NCBI GenBank assembly: GCA_041648735.1 | Contig: JBAZOO010000034.1 | Location: 1-42,893 of the forward strand | DNA from: JBAZOO01 sp041648735 | Lineage (GTDB): Bacteria > Verrucomicrobiota > Lentisphaeria > Oligosphaerales > CAITYL01 | Direction of reading: 5' to 3' | Length of the DNA: 42,893 bases | Shown: positions 7,147 through 13,912 of the stretch, piece by piece | Layout of the letters: every line of letters starts with the position of its first letter | Numbering within the stretch: the first letter of the stretch is position 1 | Notes under the pieces: model-generated | Seen by the model: the letters and a program-made list of their open reading frames with translations, nothing else | What the model was told of the DNA's origin: nothing | Database searches by the model: none | Program-made: the position numbers and the translations under genes

Positions 7147-9730
7147 CGTCCTCCGTCAGTTGTGAAGCGAGTTCAGAAGACCGTTCAGCAACCGGGCCGC
7201 TTCCCCGATTCTGTCCAGCAATAAGTTGCTCGCCGGGTCTGGAAGAAAGCCCAGGCGTTGGGCCAGCATTGTCTGTGTCTCCAGTTCTCCCAACGATCCC
7301 TTGGCATGCCCCAACGCTTGGAGAAACTCCCCCTTGGTCATTTTTCCCTGTCCCTCCGCGATGTTGCTCGGAACCGACACCGCCGCCCGGCGCATCTGGC
7401 TCGTTAGTCCGTAGATTTCCTCCCGTGGGAACGGCTGCGTCTGGCGATACATCTCCACCGCCAGATCCATTGCCTTCTGCCACGCCACCAGATCCCGAAA
7501 GTCTCTTTTCATCGTACTTCCCCCCCATCCCTTGTTTTTGGCAACTCTCAACCGCCAACCGCCAACCGCCTGCGGTTCTCCGTCCTCCGACAACCGACAA
7601 CTGACAACCGACAACCGCCTGCGGTTCTCCGTCCTCCGACAACCGACAACTGACAACCGACAACCGAACCAGCGCTTCGGCGCTGAGCGACAGGGTCTTG
7701 GCCGGGGGACGGATGTTGTGGAGCTGCACCGTGCGGTTGCCGTCCAGGCGCAGGATGGGGCTGTGCCGCAGCACTTCCAGCATGCGTTCGACGAAGTCGC
7801 CGTAGGCCTCGGCGGAGCGGGCGCCGGAGTCTTCCTCGCCGTCCCCTTCCCAGTCGACCGGGGTCGGGATGGTTGCTTCAAAGGCGAACGGGCCGGTGAC
7901 GCGGGTGATGCCCTTGACCTGCTCAGGCCGGTCCACCAGCACTTCTTCCTTTGCCGTCTCGTTGTTGGCGATGCTTTTCAGGGTGATGTGCGGCACAATG
8001 CCGCCGACTTCCTCGCCCTTCTGGTTCTGCTTGCGCTTGTAGACAAAGCCGCCGGCCGGGCCGCGGCCGTCGTCGCGCAGTTCATAGAACGGGAAGGTCG
8101 CGGTCAGCAGCCGCTGCCGCGCCAACGCCAGCGGCACGCGGCTGGTGTCCATGGTGATCCAGCGCCGCCCCCATTGCTCCGCCACATACGCCGTCGTCCC
8201 GCTGCCGCAGGTGGGATCGAGTACGAGGTCGCCGGGGTCCGTGGTCATTAAAAGGCAACGTTCAACCACCTTGGTGCTTGTTTCTACCACATATTCCTTC
8301 TTCCTACCAAAACCGCTTATAGCAGTATCATTCCAAACGTTATCTATGAGATAGACAGGATAATCGTTCAAATACCTTTTATACCGAAGGGTATTCCCCA
8401 CAAGCATTAAACGATTCGCGGTTGCAAGTGCATTCATACCGCCGGATTTCACGCCGGGCTTCCAGTGAGTATTGGATGGGCAACGGAATAGGCGTTCACG
8501 CCAAGTAAACTCCACTTCGGAGGGGTCAGAAGGACTCCCTTGTGAGAATAAGGTATCGTGTGCAAGAACTCGCCATCCATCAGGAAGATTCTGCTTCCCT
8601 TCCTCCTCTTCATTAGTCATCTGTCGGGGGGGAGCAGAACCATCCAGAGGCTCCACCCAAGTGTATTGACCGGAGCCGTCGTCTTTTCCTCCACACTTTG
8701 GGGTCGTAGGATTATGAAATTTTGACTTTGCCCGTTCTTTATCGCGAGCATACCATAAGAGAAAGTCTGTTGACGTTGACAGAAGAGTACTACTTTGGCC
8801 ACCGGTGGTTCTGAACGCTATCAGCCCGCAGAAATTCTCCGCCCCGAACACTTCGTCCATGACCTCGCGGACATGGTGGACGTTTTCATCCGAGATCTGG
8901 ACAAAGATGGAGCCGCTGGGGGCGAGGAGGTCGCGGGAGAGCAGGAGGCGGTCGCGCAGGTAGGTCAGGTACGAGTGCAGGCCGAGCTCCCAGGTGTCGC
9001 GGTAGGCCTGGACCATTTCCGGTTCGCGGGTCATGTCTTCGTCGTCATTGTGGGCGACGTCGCGCTTGCGGACGAACGGCTGGAAGTTGCTGCCGAACTT
9101 GACGCCGTAGGGCGGGTCCATGTAGATCATCTGCACCTGGCCGCCAAGGCTTTCGTAGCGCAGCAGCGAGTTCATGGCCACCAGGGAGTCGCCCAGCATC
9201 ATCCGGTTCGTCCAGTTGTCCTTGTGCTCATAGGCGCGGAGCACCTGGTCCGTCACGGGATGCTGCGGGTCGGCGAACAGCTCGAACATGGTGAGTTGTT
9301 CGTCCTGGCTTTTGCGGTGGCTCTTGAGCGTTTCCAGGATGGCGCGGGTGGAGAGGCGTTCATGGACGAACAGGGGCAGGGTCGGCACGTCGAAGCTCAG
9401 GCGCTCGGCTTTCCCGGCCCAGTTGAGGAAGGGCTTGGACAGGGCCCGCAGTTCTGCCGCGGCGGCCTGGGCTTCCGCAATGGTTTTGGCGGCCAGGATG
9501 CGCTGGAGCAGGGCTTCGCCTTTTTCGCGCGCCGGGTTTTGTCCGTCCCATTCCAGGGCAGGGGAAAGCGAGGAGTCGTAGCGATAGCTCTGCGGCGCCT
9601 TTTTTTTGCGGAATTGCGCCTGGGTGCCGACGTCCGGGCGGAGCAGGCTTTCCGCTTCCGGATGCTGGTACGTCTTCACCTCTGCCGTCCGGGTGGAGGC
9701 ACCAGTCGTCTGCGCTTTCCGTCTGCCCAT
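6392..9730 (-). CDS. mod: Type III DNA methyltransferase Mod, N-terminal and catalytic part with frameshifted tail
   Basis: ATG 9730 opens a site-specific DNA methyltransferase that would modify the recognition site and direct Res. The catalytic motif DPPYG is at residues 205-209 and the SAM-binding motif DPTCGSGTT at 505-513. This order (IV before I) fits beta-class adenine methyltransferases of type III systems. The genuine Mod sequence ends at about residue 688 (SLSAEALV). The same frame then stays open through the inserted element, giving a Gly/Ser/Asn-rich stretch of some 220 residues. It passes through the heptamer array and reads the Mod C-terminus in the wrong frame until 6392. The present product would be 1,112 aa with a false tail. 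Residues ~300-490, the presumed target-recognition region, come from AT-richer DNA. Confidence 0.88.
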   Translation of the reverse strand: MGRRKAQTTGASTRTAEVKTYQHPEAESLLRPDVGTQAQFRKKKAPQSYRYDSSLSPALEWDGQNPAREKGEALLQRILAAKTIAEAQAAAAELRALSKPFLNWAGKAERLSFDVPTLPLFVHERLSTRAILETLKSHRKSQDEQLTMFELFADPQHPVTDQVLRAYEHKDNWTNRMMLGDSLVAMNSLLRYESLGGQVQMIYMDPPYGVKFGSNFQPFVRKRDVAHNDDEDMTREPEMVQAYRDTWELGLHSYLTYLRDRLLLSRDLLAPSGSIFVQISDENVHHVREVMDEVFGAENFCGLIAFRTTGGQSSTLLSTSTDFLLWYARDKERAKSKFHNPTTPKCGGKDDGSGQYTWVEPLDGSAPPRQMTNEEEEGKQNLPDGWRVLAHDTLFSQGSPSDPSEVEFTWRERLFRCPSNTHWKPGVKSGGMNALATANRLMLVGNTLRYKRYLNDYPVYLIDNVWNDTAISGFGRKKEYVVETSTKVVERCLLMTTDPGDLVLDPTCGSGTTAYVAEQWGRRWITMDTSRVPLALARQRLLTATFPFYELRDDGRGPAGGFVYKRKQNQKGEEVGGIVPHITLKSIANNETAKEEVLVDRPEQVKGITRVTGPFAFEATIPTPVDWEGDGEEDSGARSAEAYGDFVERMLEVLRHSPILRLDGNRTVQLHNIRPPAKTLSLSAEALVRLSVVSCRLSEDGEPQAVVGCQLSVVGGRRTAGGWRLAVESCQKQGMGGKYDEKRLSGSGGVAEGNGSGGGDVSPDAAVPTGGNLRTNEPDAPGGGVGSEQHRGGTGKNDQGGVSPSVGACQGIVGRTGDTDNAGPTPGLSSRPGEQLIAGQNRGSGPVAERSSELASQLTEDGGRLSVVSQKDQTDNRQPTTDNQQPTTNNRQPTTDNRQPTTNNRQPTTDNRPRRLCLRPGKRRGQRKAGLRGGARGARQELHPPLRHRLRHPAQCPQAGGRMRPGHGCARDLCPGHAGPDDGRPAEKHALQPGLQRLRPARHQAHAAAGGIRQGRQRQVPGGIAGAGRVRPGDHGNRAPARRRRARLVPGHRLQRPLLPCLPGLLPAHQCLGEPEEGVEGRIRRIRMGPPGGRDQRAVCGRHPRPDRRESH
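6996..7107. repeat. Heptamer tandem array, 16 units
   Basis: Sixteen perfect 7-bp registers run without a gap. Twelve units are CGGTTGT and four are TGGTTGT (at 7024, 7052, 7066 and 7080) on the plus strand. Read in the mod direction, three units make 21 bp and encode repeats such as DNRQPTT in every open frame. Since 7 is not divisible by 3, each gain or loss of a unit shifts the downstream frame by one. Confidence 0.97.
7156..7512 (-). CDS. Four-helix-bundle (S23 / Avd-like) protein
   Basis: ATG 7512 has a strong ribosome-binding site (ggggggaag). The 118-aa product starts with a diagnostic stretch for the family named after the 23S rRNA intervening-sequence protein (FRDLVAWQKAMDLAVEMY). 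It also has the conserved RRAAVSVPSNIAEGQ and GSLGELETQ segments. Members fold as a four-helix bundle, form pentameric barrels and include the Avd accessory factor of diversity-generating retroelements. Here there is no reverse transcriptase, template repeat or rRNA gene nearby. Instead the gene lies inside mod, in a different frame but on the same strand, so it would be translated from mod mRNA. Length and motifs indicate an intact gene. Confidence 0.92.
   Translation of the reverse strand: MKRDFRDLVAWQKAMDLAVEMYRQTQPFPREEIYGLTSQMRRAAVSVPSNIAEGQGKMTKGEFLQALGHAKGSLGELETQTMLAQRLGFLPDPASNLLLDRIGEAARLLNGLLNSLHN
7568..7665. repeat. Two tandem 49-bp copies in a 7-bp register
   Basis: 7568-7616 and 7617-7665 are identical 49-bp units. 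On the minus strand each contains four heptads (two CGGTTGT, one CAGTTGT, one CGGTTGT) plus a 21-bp spacer CGGAGGACGGAGAACCGCAG+G. Unit length and spacer are both multiples of seven. Degenerate heptads (CGGTTGG twice) continue towards the four-helix-bundle gene at about 7545-7567. Confidence 0.93.
8250..8830 (-). other. AT-rich insert-like segment of mod, presumed target-recognition region
   Basis: Within mod the composition drops sharply to roughly half G+C or less (for example 8270-8400 and 8700-8790) and rises again on both sides. The reading frame is uninterrupted. The segment encodes about residues 300-490, between motifs IV and I, where type III Mod proteins carry the target-recognition domain. 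I interpret it as a specificity module from another source. Borders are estimated by eye. Confidence 0.7.
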
Positions 9731-9777
9731 AGTCAGCCAAGCTCCCAATCACGCGGGGAAAATCTTATCGAGTTATC

Positions 9778-9805
9778 ATAATAGCCCGTCCCCAAGCTTC
9801 CGCAA
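9778..9805 (-). promoter_or_regulatory. Likely promoter of the mod-ATPase-res operon
   Basis: On the minus strand TTGCGG (9800-9805) is followed after exactly 16 bp by TATTAT (9778-9783), 48 bp before the mod ATG at 9730. The 16-bp spacing recurs at several other promoters in this window. Confidence 0.6.
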
Positions 9806-9918
9806 CATGGGGCGGGCAAGCCTGACTGCCACCGGCGCCGACCCCAACCCCCGGAAGCGGCCAAAAAAACTGGCGCCGGGGGCGCACCACGGCTTTTTGG
9901 GGCGGCGCCGAAAGTCGG

Positions 9919-10605
9919 CGGAGCGTCCTCGCTCCGCGCTGGAGTTTGGCGGAAGTTCATGAATGCTGATCGTCCCCGTCCTCGTCCCCGTCCCCGTCCT
10001 CGAATCGGAAGGCATCAGCCATGTCCCTTCAACGCGATCATGAAAAGTTGAGGTCCACCAACTTGAACTCCAGTCCGTCGCGTGGGCGACCGAACTGAAT
10101 GCTGGCGAAACTGGTGGATCGGTTCTCGCCTTCGCCTCAGGTCCGCGAGGAAGGGATCTCAGCCAAAATCGAGGACAAGAACGAGAACGAGGACGCGGAG
10201 GATTGGGAAACCGTGTCCGAGAAGGGAGATTTTCAATGAAGGAGACACGGTTCGCCATTTTGAACTACAGCCATCCCACAGGAGATGAAAACTGCCTGGC
10301 CTTCGTGGTTTCATAAGCTTGGCGGCGGCGTTTTCCGGGGCGCCCCATTTTGCGTTTTCCTTGGCCCGGAAGTTGGGTTTCGTGCGTCCCCGAGGGACGC
10401 TGGGGCAATGGACCGGCGGTGAATGGCTGAAGCCTGAAGGGCTTCCGCAACCTCGGGAGACCACCGGTTGAAGTGCCCCTCCAGGGCACAACTGGCCATC
10501 GGACAACAACCTGGGGCGTCGCCCCCAGGCTATGATGACTCCGCGCCTTCAGCGCTCCGATCCACCGGCCCGGAATTGTTCGCCACGGGTGCCGCCCTGC
10601 GGCGC
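9919..10605. repeat. Gene-poor stretch with several perfect short hairpins
   Basis: From 9806 to 10658 I see no convincing intact gene. Perfect stems with 3-6-nt loops are scattered through it: CGGAGCG tcct CGCTCCG (9919-9936), GCGTCCC cga GGGACGC (10384-10400), GTGCCC ctcca GGGCAC (10473-10489) and CCTGGGG/CCCCAGG (10510-10529). A GTGCCGC/GCGGCGC pair lies near 10590-10605. They resemble intergenic REP-like elements. They differ in stem sequence but share a CCC-loop-GGG layout. Confidence 0.75.
9972..10239 (+). pseudogene. Decayed four-helix-bundle cassette with inverted hexad repeats
   Basis: Five hexads (GTCCCC or GTCCTC) fill 9972-10001. In inverse orientation GAGGAC-AAGAAC-GAGAAC-GAGGAC fills 10171-10194. 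Only 169 bp separate them, too little for a full gene of the family (about 350 bp). A plus-strand frame from ATG 10099 to the stop at 10239 encodes 46 residues (MLAKLVDRFSPSPQVREEG, then a KIEDKNENEDAED tail). That resembles the end of a four-helix-bundle protein with its acidic repeat-encoded tail. I read the block as a remnant of the same kind of element that sits in mod. The homology is weak. Confidence 0.45.
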
Positions 10606-10658
10606 GCGTGGTGAATAATTCAACCAACACGGTTTCATGCACCCGGCAGCGGGAAAAG

Positions 10659-10687
10659 TTGCCGGAACACCCGCCAGACGGTAGAGT
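10659..10687 (+). promoter_or_regulatory. Likely promoter of the SH3-like/coiled-coil gene
   Basis: TTGCCG (10659-10664), a 17-bp spacer and TAGAGT (10682-10687) precede the ATG at 10728 by 40 bp. The same TAGAGT box occurs with the same spacing before the exonuclease gene at 17410. Confidence 0.5.
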
Positions 10688-10727
10688 GTTGGCACTTGCC
10701 TTCGCCGCGCCACCAAGGAGAGCCGCC

Positions 10728-11984
10728 ATGCACCGGCAACGCCATCTGTTCCTGGCATTGCTCCTTTTCCTCTGCGGCGGAAAGGGCAGCCGCGCCGAAC
10801 TCTATTTGGTCAGCCAACCCCAGGCGGATCTCTTCCACAACCACCGCCGCGCCGCCAGCTTGGGGCGGGGAACGGTCGTCGAGGCCGAACCGCTGCCCGA
10901 GGCCCCCGCTTGGCTCACGCTCACGCTCCAGCGGCAAACCTACGAAGCCGAACGGAAACTGTTCCTCTCCGAAAGCGAGCTTCACGCCACCAGCAGCGGC
11001 CGGCTCGCCGACGCCGCCAGCGCCATCCAGGCGCTGGCCCGCCGCCTCGATGCCGCCGCCGCCCGCCGCCAGGAACTGACCTGGGCGCTCCTCGCCGTCC
11101 GCGTCGACCGCACCCTCGTCTACGCGACGCTCCAACCCGCCCATGTCCAGCCGGCGCCACCCCCGCACCCGCCCGTCACCGTCCCGGTCGTCCGCTATGT
11201 GGACAAGATCAATGCCGCCGACGCCCGCCGCGCCGTCAAGGAATGGTCCGCCGAACTCGCCACCCTCACCCGCGAGTTCCAGGCCCTGGAGCGCCAGCGG
11301 CAGGAAGCGGCCGCCACCCAGCAACTGGCCGAACAGCAGGCCGCCGAAGGCCGGCGCCTCTTCGCCGCCTACCGCGCCAATCCGGCCGACTACCGGCGGG
11401 ACCGCCACCTCGTGACCGCCGCCAGCGCCGACCTCTTCCAGAACCGCCGGATCATTGCGGCGCTCCCCGCCGGAACCGTCGCGGACGCCAGTCCCGGCCC
11501 CGTCGCCGGCTGGCTGCTGGTCCATCACCAGGGGCAATGGCATGAAAGCCCCGCCAAGGGCTGGCAGTCACGGGCGGAAATCCTGGCGGAATTCGCGGCG
11601 CGGCAAGCGCAGGATGCCCAGCGGCTGGTGGCCCTGGAGGCGGAGATCCGCTTCCGGAGCGCCGTCACGGAACAGATGGCCCAAATCGCCACTTGCCTGC
11701 GCCTCGAAAGCGGTGCCAGCCACTACCCCCTGCCCGCCTCCCCCTTCCGCGCCGGCCTCCCCGGCGTCGCCCTCCTCCGGCAGCCAACCCTCACCGCCGC
11801 CGCCGGCGAATACGTGATCCGCGGCCGCGCCCGTGAACTGCTGGCCGAGCTGGCCGCGGAACGGCAGGAACTGGAGCGCGGGACGCAGGCGCTCGAAAGC
11901 CAGGTGGCCACCCTCCGCCGCCGCCTGGCCGAACGCCAATCCCGCCACAACTCACTGCTGCCCAAGCTGCAAGCCGCCCCCTGA
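10728..11984 (+). CDS. Exported coiled-coil protein with two SH3-like repeats
   Basis: ATG 10728 follows a clear ribosome-binding site (aaggag, 7 nt). Residues 1-23 form a signal peptide (MHRQRHLFLALLLFLCGGKG), so the 418-aa product is exported. Two related segments, at about residues 24-65 (LYLVSQPQADLFHNHR) and 225-265 (RHLVTAASADLFQNRR), share the pattern LV...ADLF.N.R....L..GTV. This looks like an SH3-type domain pair. After the first comes a long Ala/Arg/Gln/Glu-rich coiled coil (about 170-220), and another forms the C-terminus (355-415). An Ala/Pro stretch separates the halves. The next gene is an FHA-MoxR ATPase on the same strand, 166 bp later. A role at the cell envelope is inferred; I do not recognise a named family. 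Confidence 0.85.
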   Translation: MHRQRHLFLALLLFLCGGKGSRAELYLVSQPQADLFHNHRRAASLGRGTVVEAEPLPEAPAWLTLTLQRQTYEAERKLFLSESELHATSSGRLADAASAIQALARRLDAAAARRQELTWALLAVRVDRTLVYATLQPAHVQPAPPPHPPVTVPVVRYVDKINAADARRAVKEWSAELATLTREFQALERQRQEAAATQQLAEQQAAEGRRLFAAYRANPADYRRDRHLVTAASADLFQNRRIIAALPAGTVADASPGPVAGWLLVHHQGQWHESPAKGWQSRAEILAEFAARQAQDAQRLVALEAEIRFRSAVTEQMAQIATCLRLESGASHYPLPASPFRAGLPGVALLRQPTLTAAAGEYVIRGRARELLAELAAERQELERGTQALESQVATLRRRLAERQSRHNSLLPKLQAAP

Positions 11985-12150
11985 CGCGACACGCCCGCCG
12001 CGGCGCGGGGCACCCGCAAGCCGGCTTGCCAAGGCCACTCCCACCCACGCCGCCGCACCGTTGCAATCACCCCGGCGCAGGCTACGTTGTGAATCCGACC
12101 CGCTAGCCACTCCACGGCACGAACCCACCAGCACAGGATGGGACTCCCGC

Positions 12151-13545
12151 ATGGCTGCCACCTTGGAAATCCTCTCTGGCACCGACGCCGGCAAACTCTT
12201 CACCCTCGACGGCGGCAGTTGGCTGCTCGGCCGCGGCGACGATTGCGACGTCCGCATCCAGGACGCCAGCATCTCCCGCCACCACCTGACCTTCACCATC
12301 GGCGACCCGGAGACCGTCATCGCCGACCTCGACAGCCACAACGGCACCTTCCTCGGCCACGGCCGGGAACGGATCACCTCCCTGGCCATCACCGCCCCCA
12401 CCCGGCTGCGCGTCGGCACGGTCGAACTGCTCTTCACCCCCGCCCCGCCGGCCGCCGGCGCCGCCGCCAAGCCGCCCCGCCTGGAGCCGCTGCCGGCCAG
12501 CCCCTCCCCCGCCCCGGCGGCCAGCGCGGGGCCAACCCCCGCCCCCACCGAAGCGGTCAAGGTGATGTCGGAGGCCTACCAGAAACTGGAGGCCGCCTTC
12601 GGCCAGGTGATTGTCGGCCAGCGCGAGGTCTTCGAGCAGCTCCTGATCGCCCTCGCCGCCAACGGCCACTGCCTCATGGTCGGCCTGCCGGGGCTGGCCA
12701 AGACGCTGATGGTCAGCACCCTCGCCAAGCTGCTCCAGCTCGCCTTCAAGCGCATCCAGTTCACCCCCGACCTGATGCCCGCTGACATCGTCGGCAGCGA
12801 AATCCTCGAAGTCAACGAGAGCAGCGGGCAGAAAAGCTTCCGCTTCGTCAAGGGGCCGATCTTCACCAACATGCTGCTGGCGGACGAGATCAACCGCACC
12901 CCACCCAAGACGCAGGCGGCGCTGCTGGAGAGCATGCAGGAGCACCAGGTGACCGTCGCCAACAACGTCTTCCCCCTCCCCCGCCCCTTCTTCGTGCTCG
13001 CCACCCAGAACCCGTTGGAGCAGGAAGGCACCTACCCCCTGCCCGAGGCCCAGCTCGACCGCTTCCTCTTCAACATCCTGGTGGACTATCCCAGCGAGGC
13101 GGAGGAGGAGCGGATCGTCCACGCCACCACCGGCCGGCGCGACCTCGACCCCGGCCAGGCCCTGACCGCGGCGGAACTGCTGCGGCTGCAAACGGCGGTG
13201 CTCGAACTGCCGGTGAGCCCACACGTCGTGAAATACGCGACGCGCCTGGTGCGCGCCACCCGCCCCGCCCTGGTGGGCACGCCGGAGTTCATCCGCGAAA
13301 ACGTCACCTGCGGCGCCGGCCCGCGCGCCGCCCAGCACCTGGTCCTCGCCGCCAAGGCCAAGGCGGTGGTCCACGGCCGGCTCAACGTCTCCTGCGAAGA
13401 TGTCCGCTCCCTCGCCCATCCCGTCCTGCGCCACCGCATCTTCACCAACTTCACCGCCGACTCGGAGGGGATCACCCCCGACAAGCTCATCGAGCGCCTC
13501 CTCCGCGAAATCCCCGAGCCCGGCCCCGCCGACTACAAGGCCTGA
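12151..13545 (+). CDS. MoxR-type AAA ATPase with an N-terminal FHA domain
   Basis: This 464-aa protein couples a phosphothreonine-binding FHA domain to a MoxR ATPase. The FHA signature is clear (LLGRGDDCDVRI, ISRHHLTF, DSHNGTFL; residues 25-70). A Pro/Ala linker spans about 96-133. The AAA core has Walker A GLPGLAKT (178-185), Walker B LLADEINR (242-249) and a LATQNPLEQEGTYPLPEAQ segment typical of the family. ATG 12151 places the FHA domain at the very start; the longer frame upstream is low-complexity shadow. MoxR ATPases usually act as chaperones for neighbouring VWA or DUF58 proteins. None is present here; only a small membrane protein follows. Regulation by phosphorylation is suggested by the FHA domain, but no kinase is in view. 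Confidence 0.93.
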   Translation: MAATLEILSGTDAGKLFTLDGGSWLLGRGDDCDVRIQDASISRHHLTFTIGDPETVIADLDSHNGTFLGHGRERITSLAITAPTRLRVGTVELLFTPAPPAAGAAAKPPRLEPLPASPSPAPAASAGPTPAPTEAVKVMSEAYQKLEAAFGQVIVGQREVFEQLLIALAANGHCLMVGLPGLAKTLMVSTLAKLLQLAFKRIQFTPDLMPADIVGSEILEVNESSGQKSFRFVKGPIFTNMLLADEINRTPPKTQAALLESMQEHQVTVANNVFPLPRPFFVLATQNPLEQEGTYPLPEAQLDRFLFNILVDYPSEAEEERIVHATTGRRDLDPGQALTAAELLRLQTAVLELPVSPHVVKYATRLVRATRPALVGTPEFIRENVTCGAGPRAAQHLVLAAKAKAVVHGRLNVSCEDVRSLAHPVLRHRIFTNFTADSEGITPDKLIERLLREIPEPGPADYKA

Positions 13546-13610
13546 CCGCCCCGACCCGTTCACCGTTCCGCGTCCATTGAATCTCCCCGCAACCGCCCCG
13601 GAGCCCCGCC

Positions 13611-13871
13611 ATGCTGCTGGAATGCGCCTTCGCCATCGCCCTGATGACCATCGGCCTCCTGCTCGGCCTCGGCCTTGTCCGGATTGCCGCCCTGGCGGCG
13701 TTCGCCCTGATCGTCGTGGCCGCGGTGGCGTTCGTCATCTTCAGTGTGCTTGCCGGCGACTGGAGCGGCTGGTTCGGCATTGGCTGGCGCGCCCTCGCCA
13801 CCGGGCTCGGCGCCGCCGTCGTCAGCATCCCCCTCCTGCCCTACACCCCCTTCTTCAACAAGCGGAAGTGA
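13611..13871 (+). CDS. Small two-to-three-helix membrane protein
   Basis: The 86-aa product is strongly hydrophobic. Helices span about residues 5-25 and 27-48, and a third, weaker one about 60-80. A WSGWFGIGW loop joins the second and third, and the C-terminus is basic (FFNKRK), likely cytosolic. ATG 13611 lies 65 bp after the FHA-MoxR stop on the same strand, so cotranscription is likely. The sequence gives no family that I can name. It could be a membrane partner of the MoxR protein, but that is only contextual. Confidence 0.75.
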   Translation: MLLECAFAIALMTIGLLLGLGLVRIAALAAFALIVVAAVAFVIFSVLAGDWSGWFGIGWRALATGLGAAVVSIPLLPYTPFFNKRK

Positions 13872-13912
13872 AGCGGCAGGCAAGGGAATGGGGGGCGCCC
13901 GCCCGCAGCCGG

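Larger units (their letters stand above)
6996..7665. mobile_element. Four-helix-bundle gene cassette flanked by inverted heptad repeats, inserted in mod
   Basis: Mod sequence is continuous on either side of this 670-bp block (ALV codon at 7667-7669, PVAFVF from 6993). The block contains one gene (7156-7512, minus). On the upstream side, heptads read CGGTTGT on the minus strand. On the downstream side a long array reads ACAACCG on the same strand, so the ends are inverted. I see no transposase. Genes of this family are often seen next to short tandem repeats; that the block moves as a unit is inference. An uninterrupted mod in a related genome would define the exact borders. Confidence 0.7.

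Noticed and set aside
7156..7512. Part of a diversity-generating retroelement, because of the Avd-like protein.
   Set aside because: No reverse transcriptase, template/variable repeat pair or variable lectin-type gene is present within the window.
9776..10258. A 160-codon minus-strand frame upstream of mod.
   Set aside because: It covers hexad repeats and hairpins, and its translation is Arg/Pro/Ser-rich without structure. The likely mod promoter also lies in this stretch.
10265..10729. A 154-codon minus-strand frame over the hairpin region.
   Set aside because: It reads through several perfect hairpins and across the predicted promoter of the following plus-strand gene. The composition is not protein-like.
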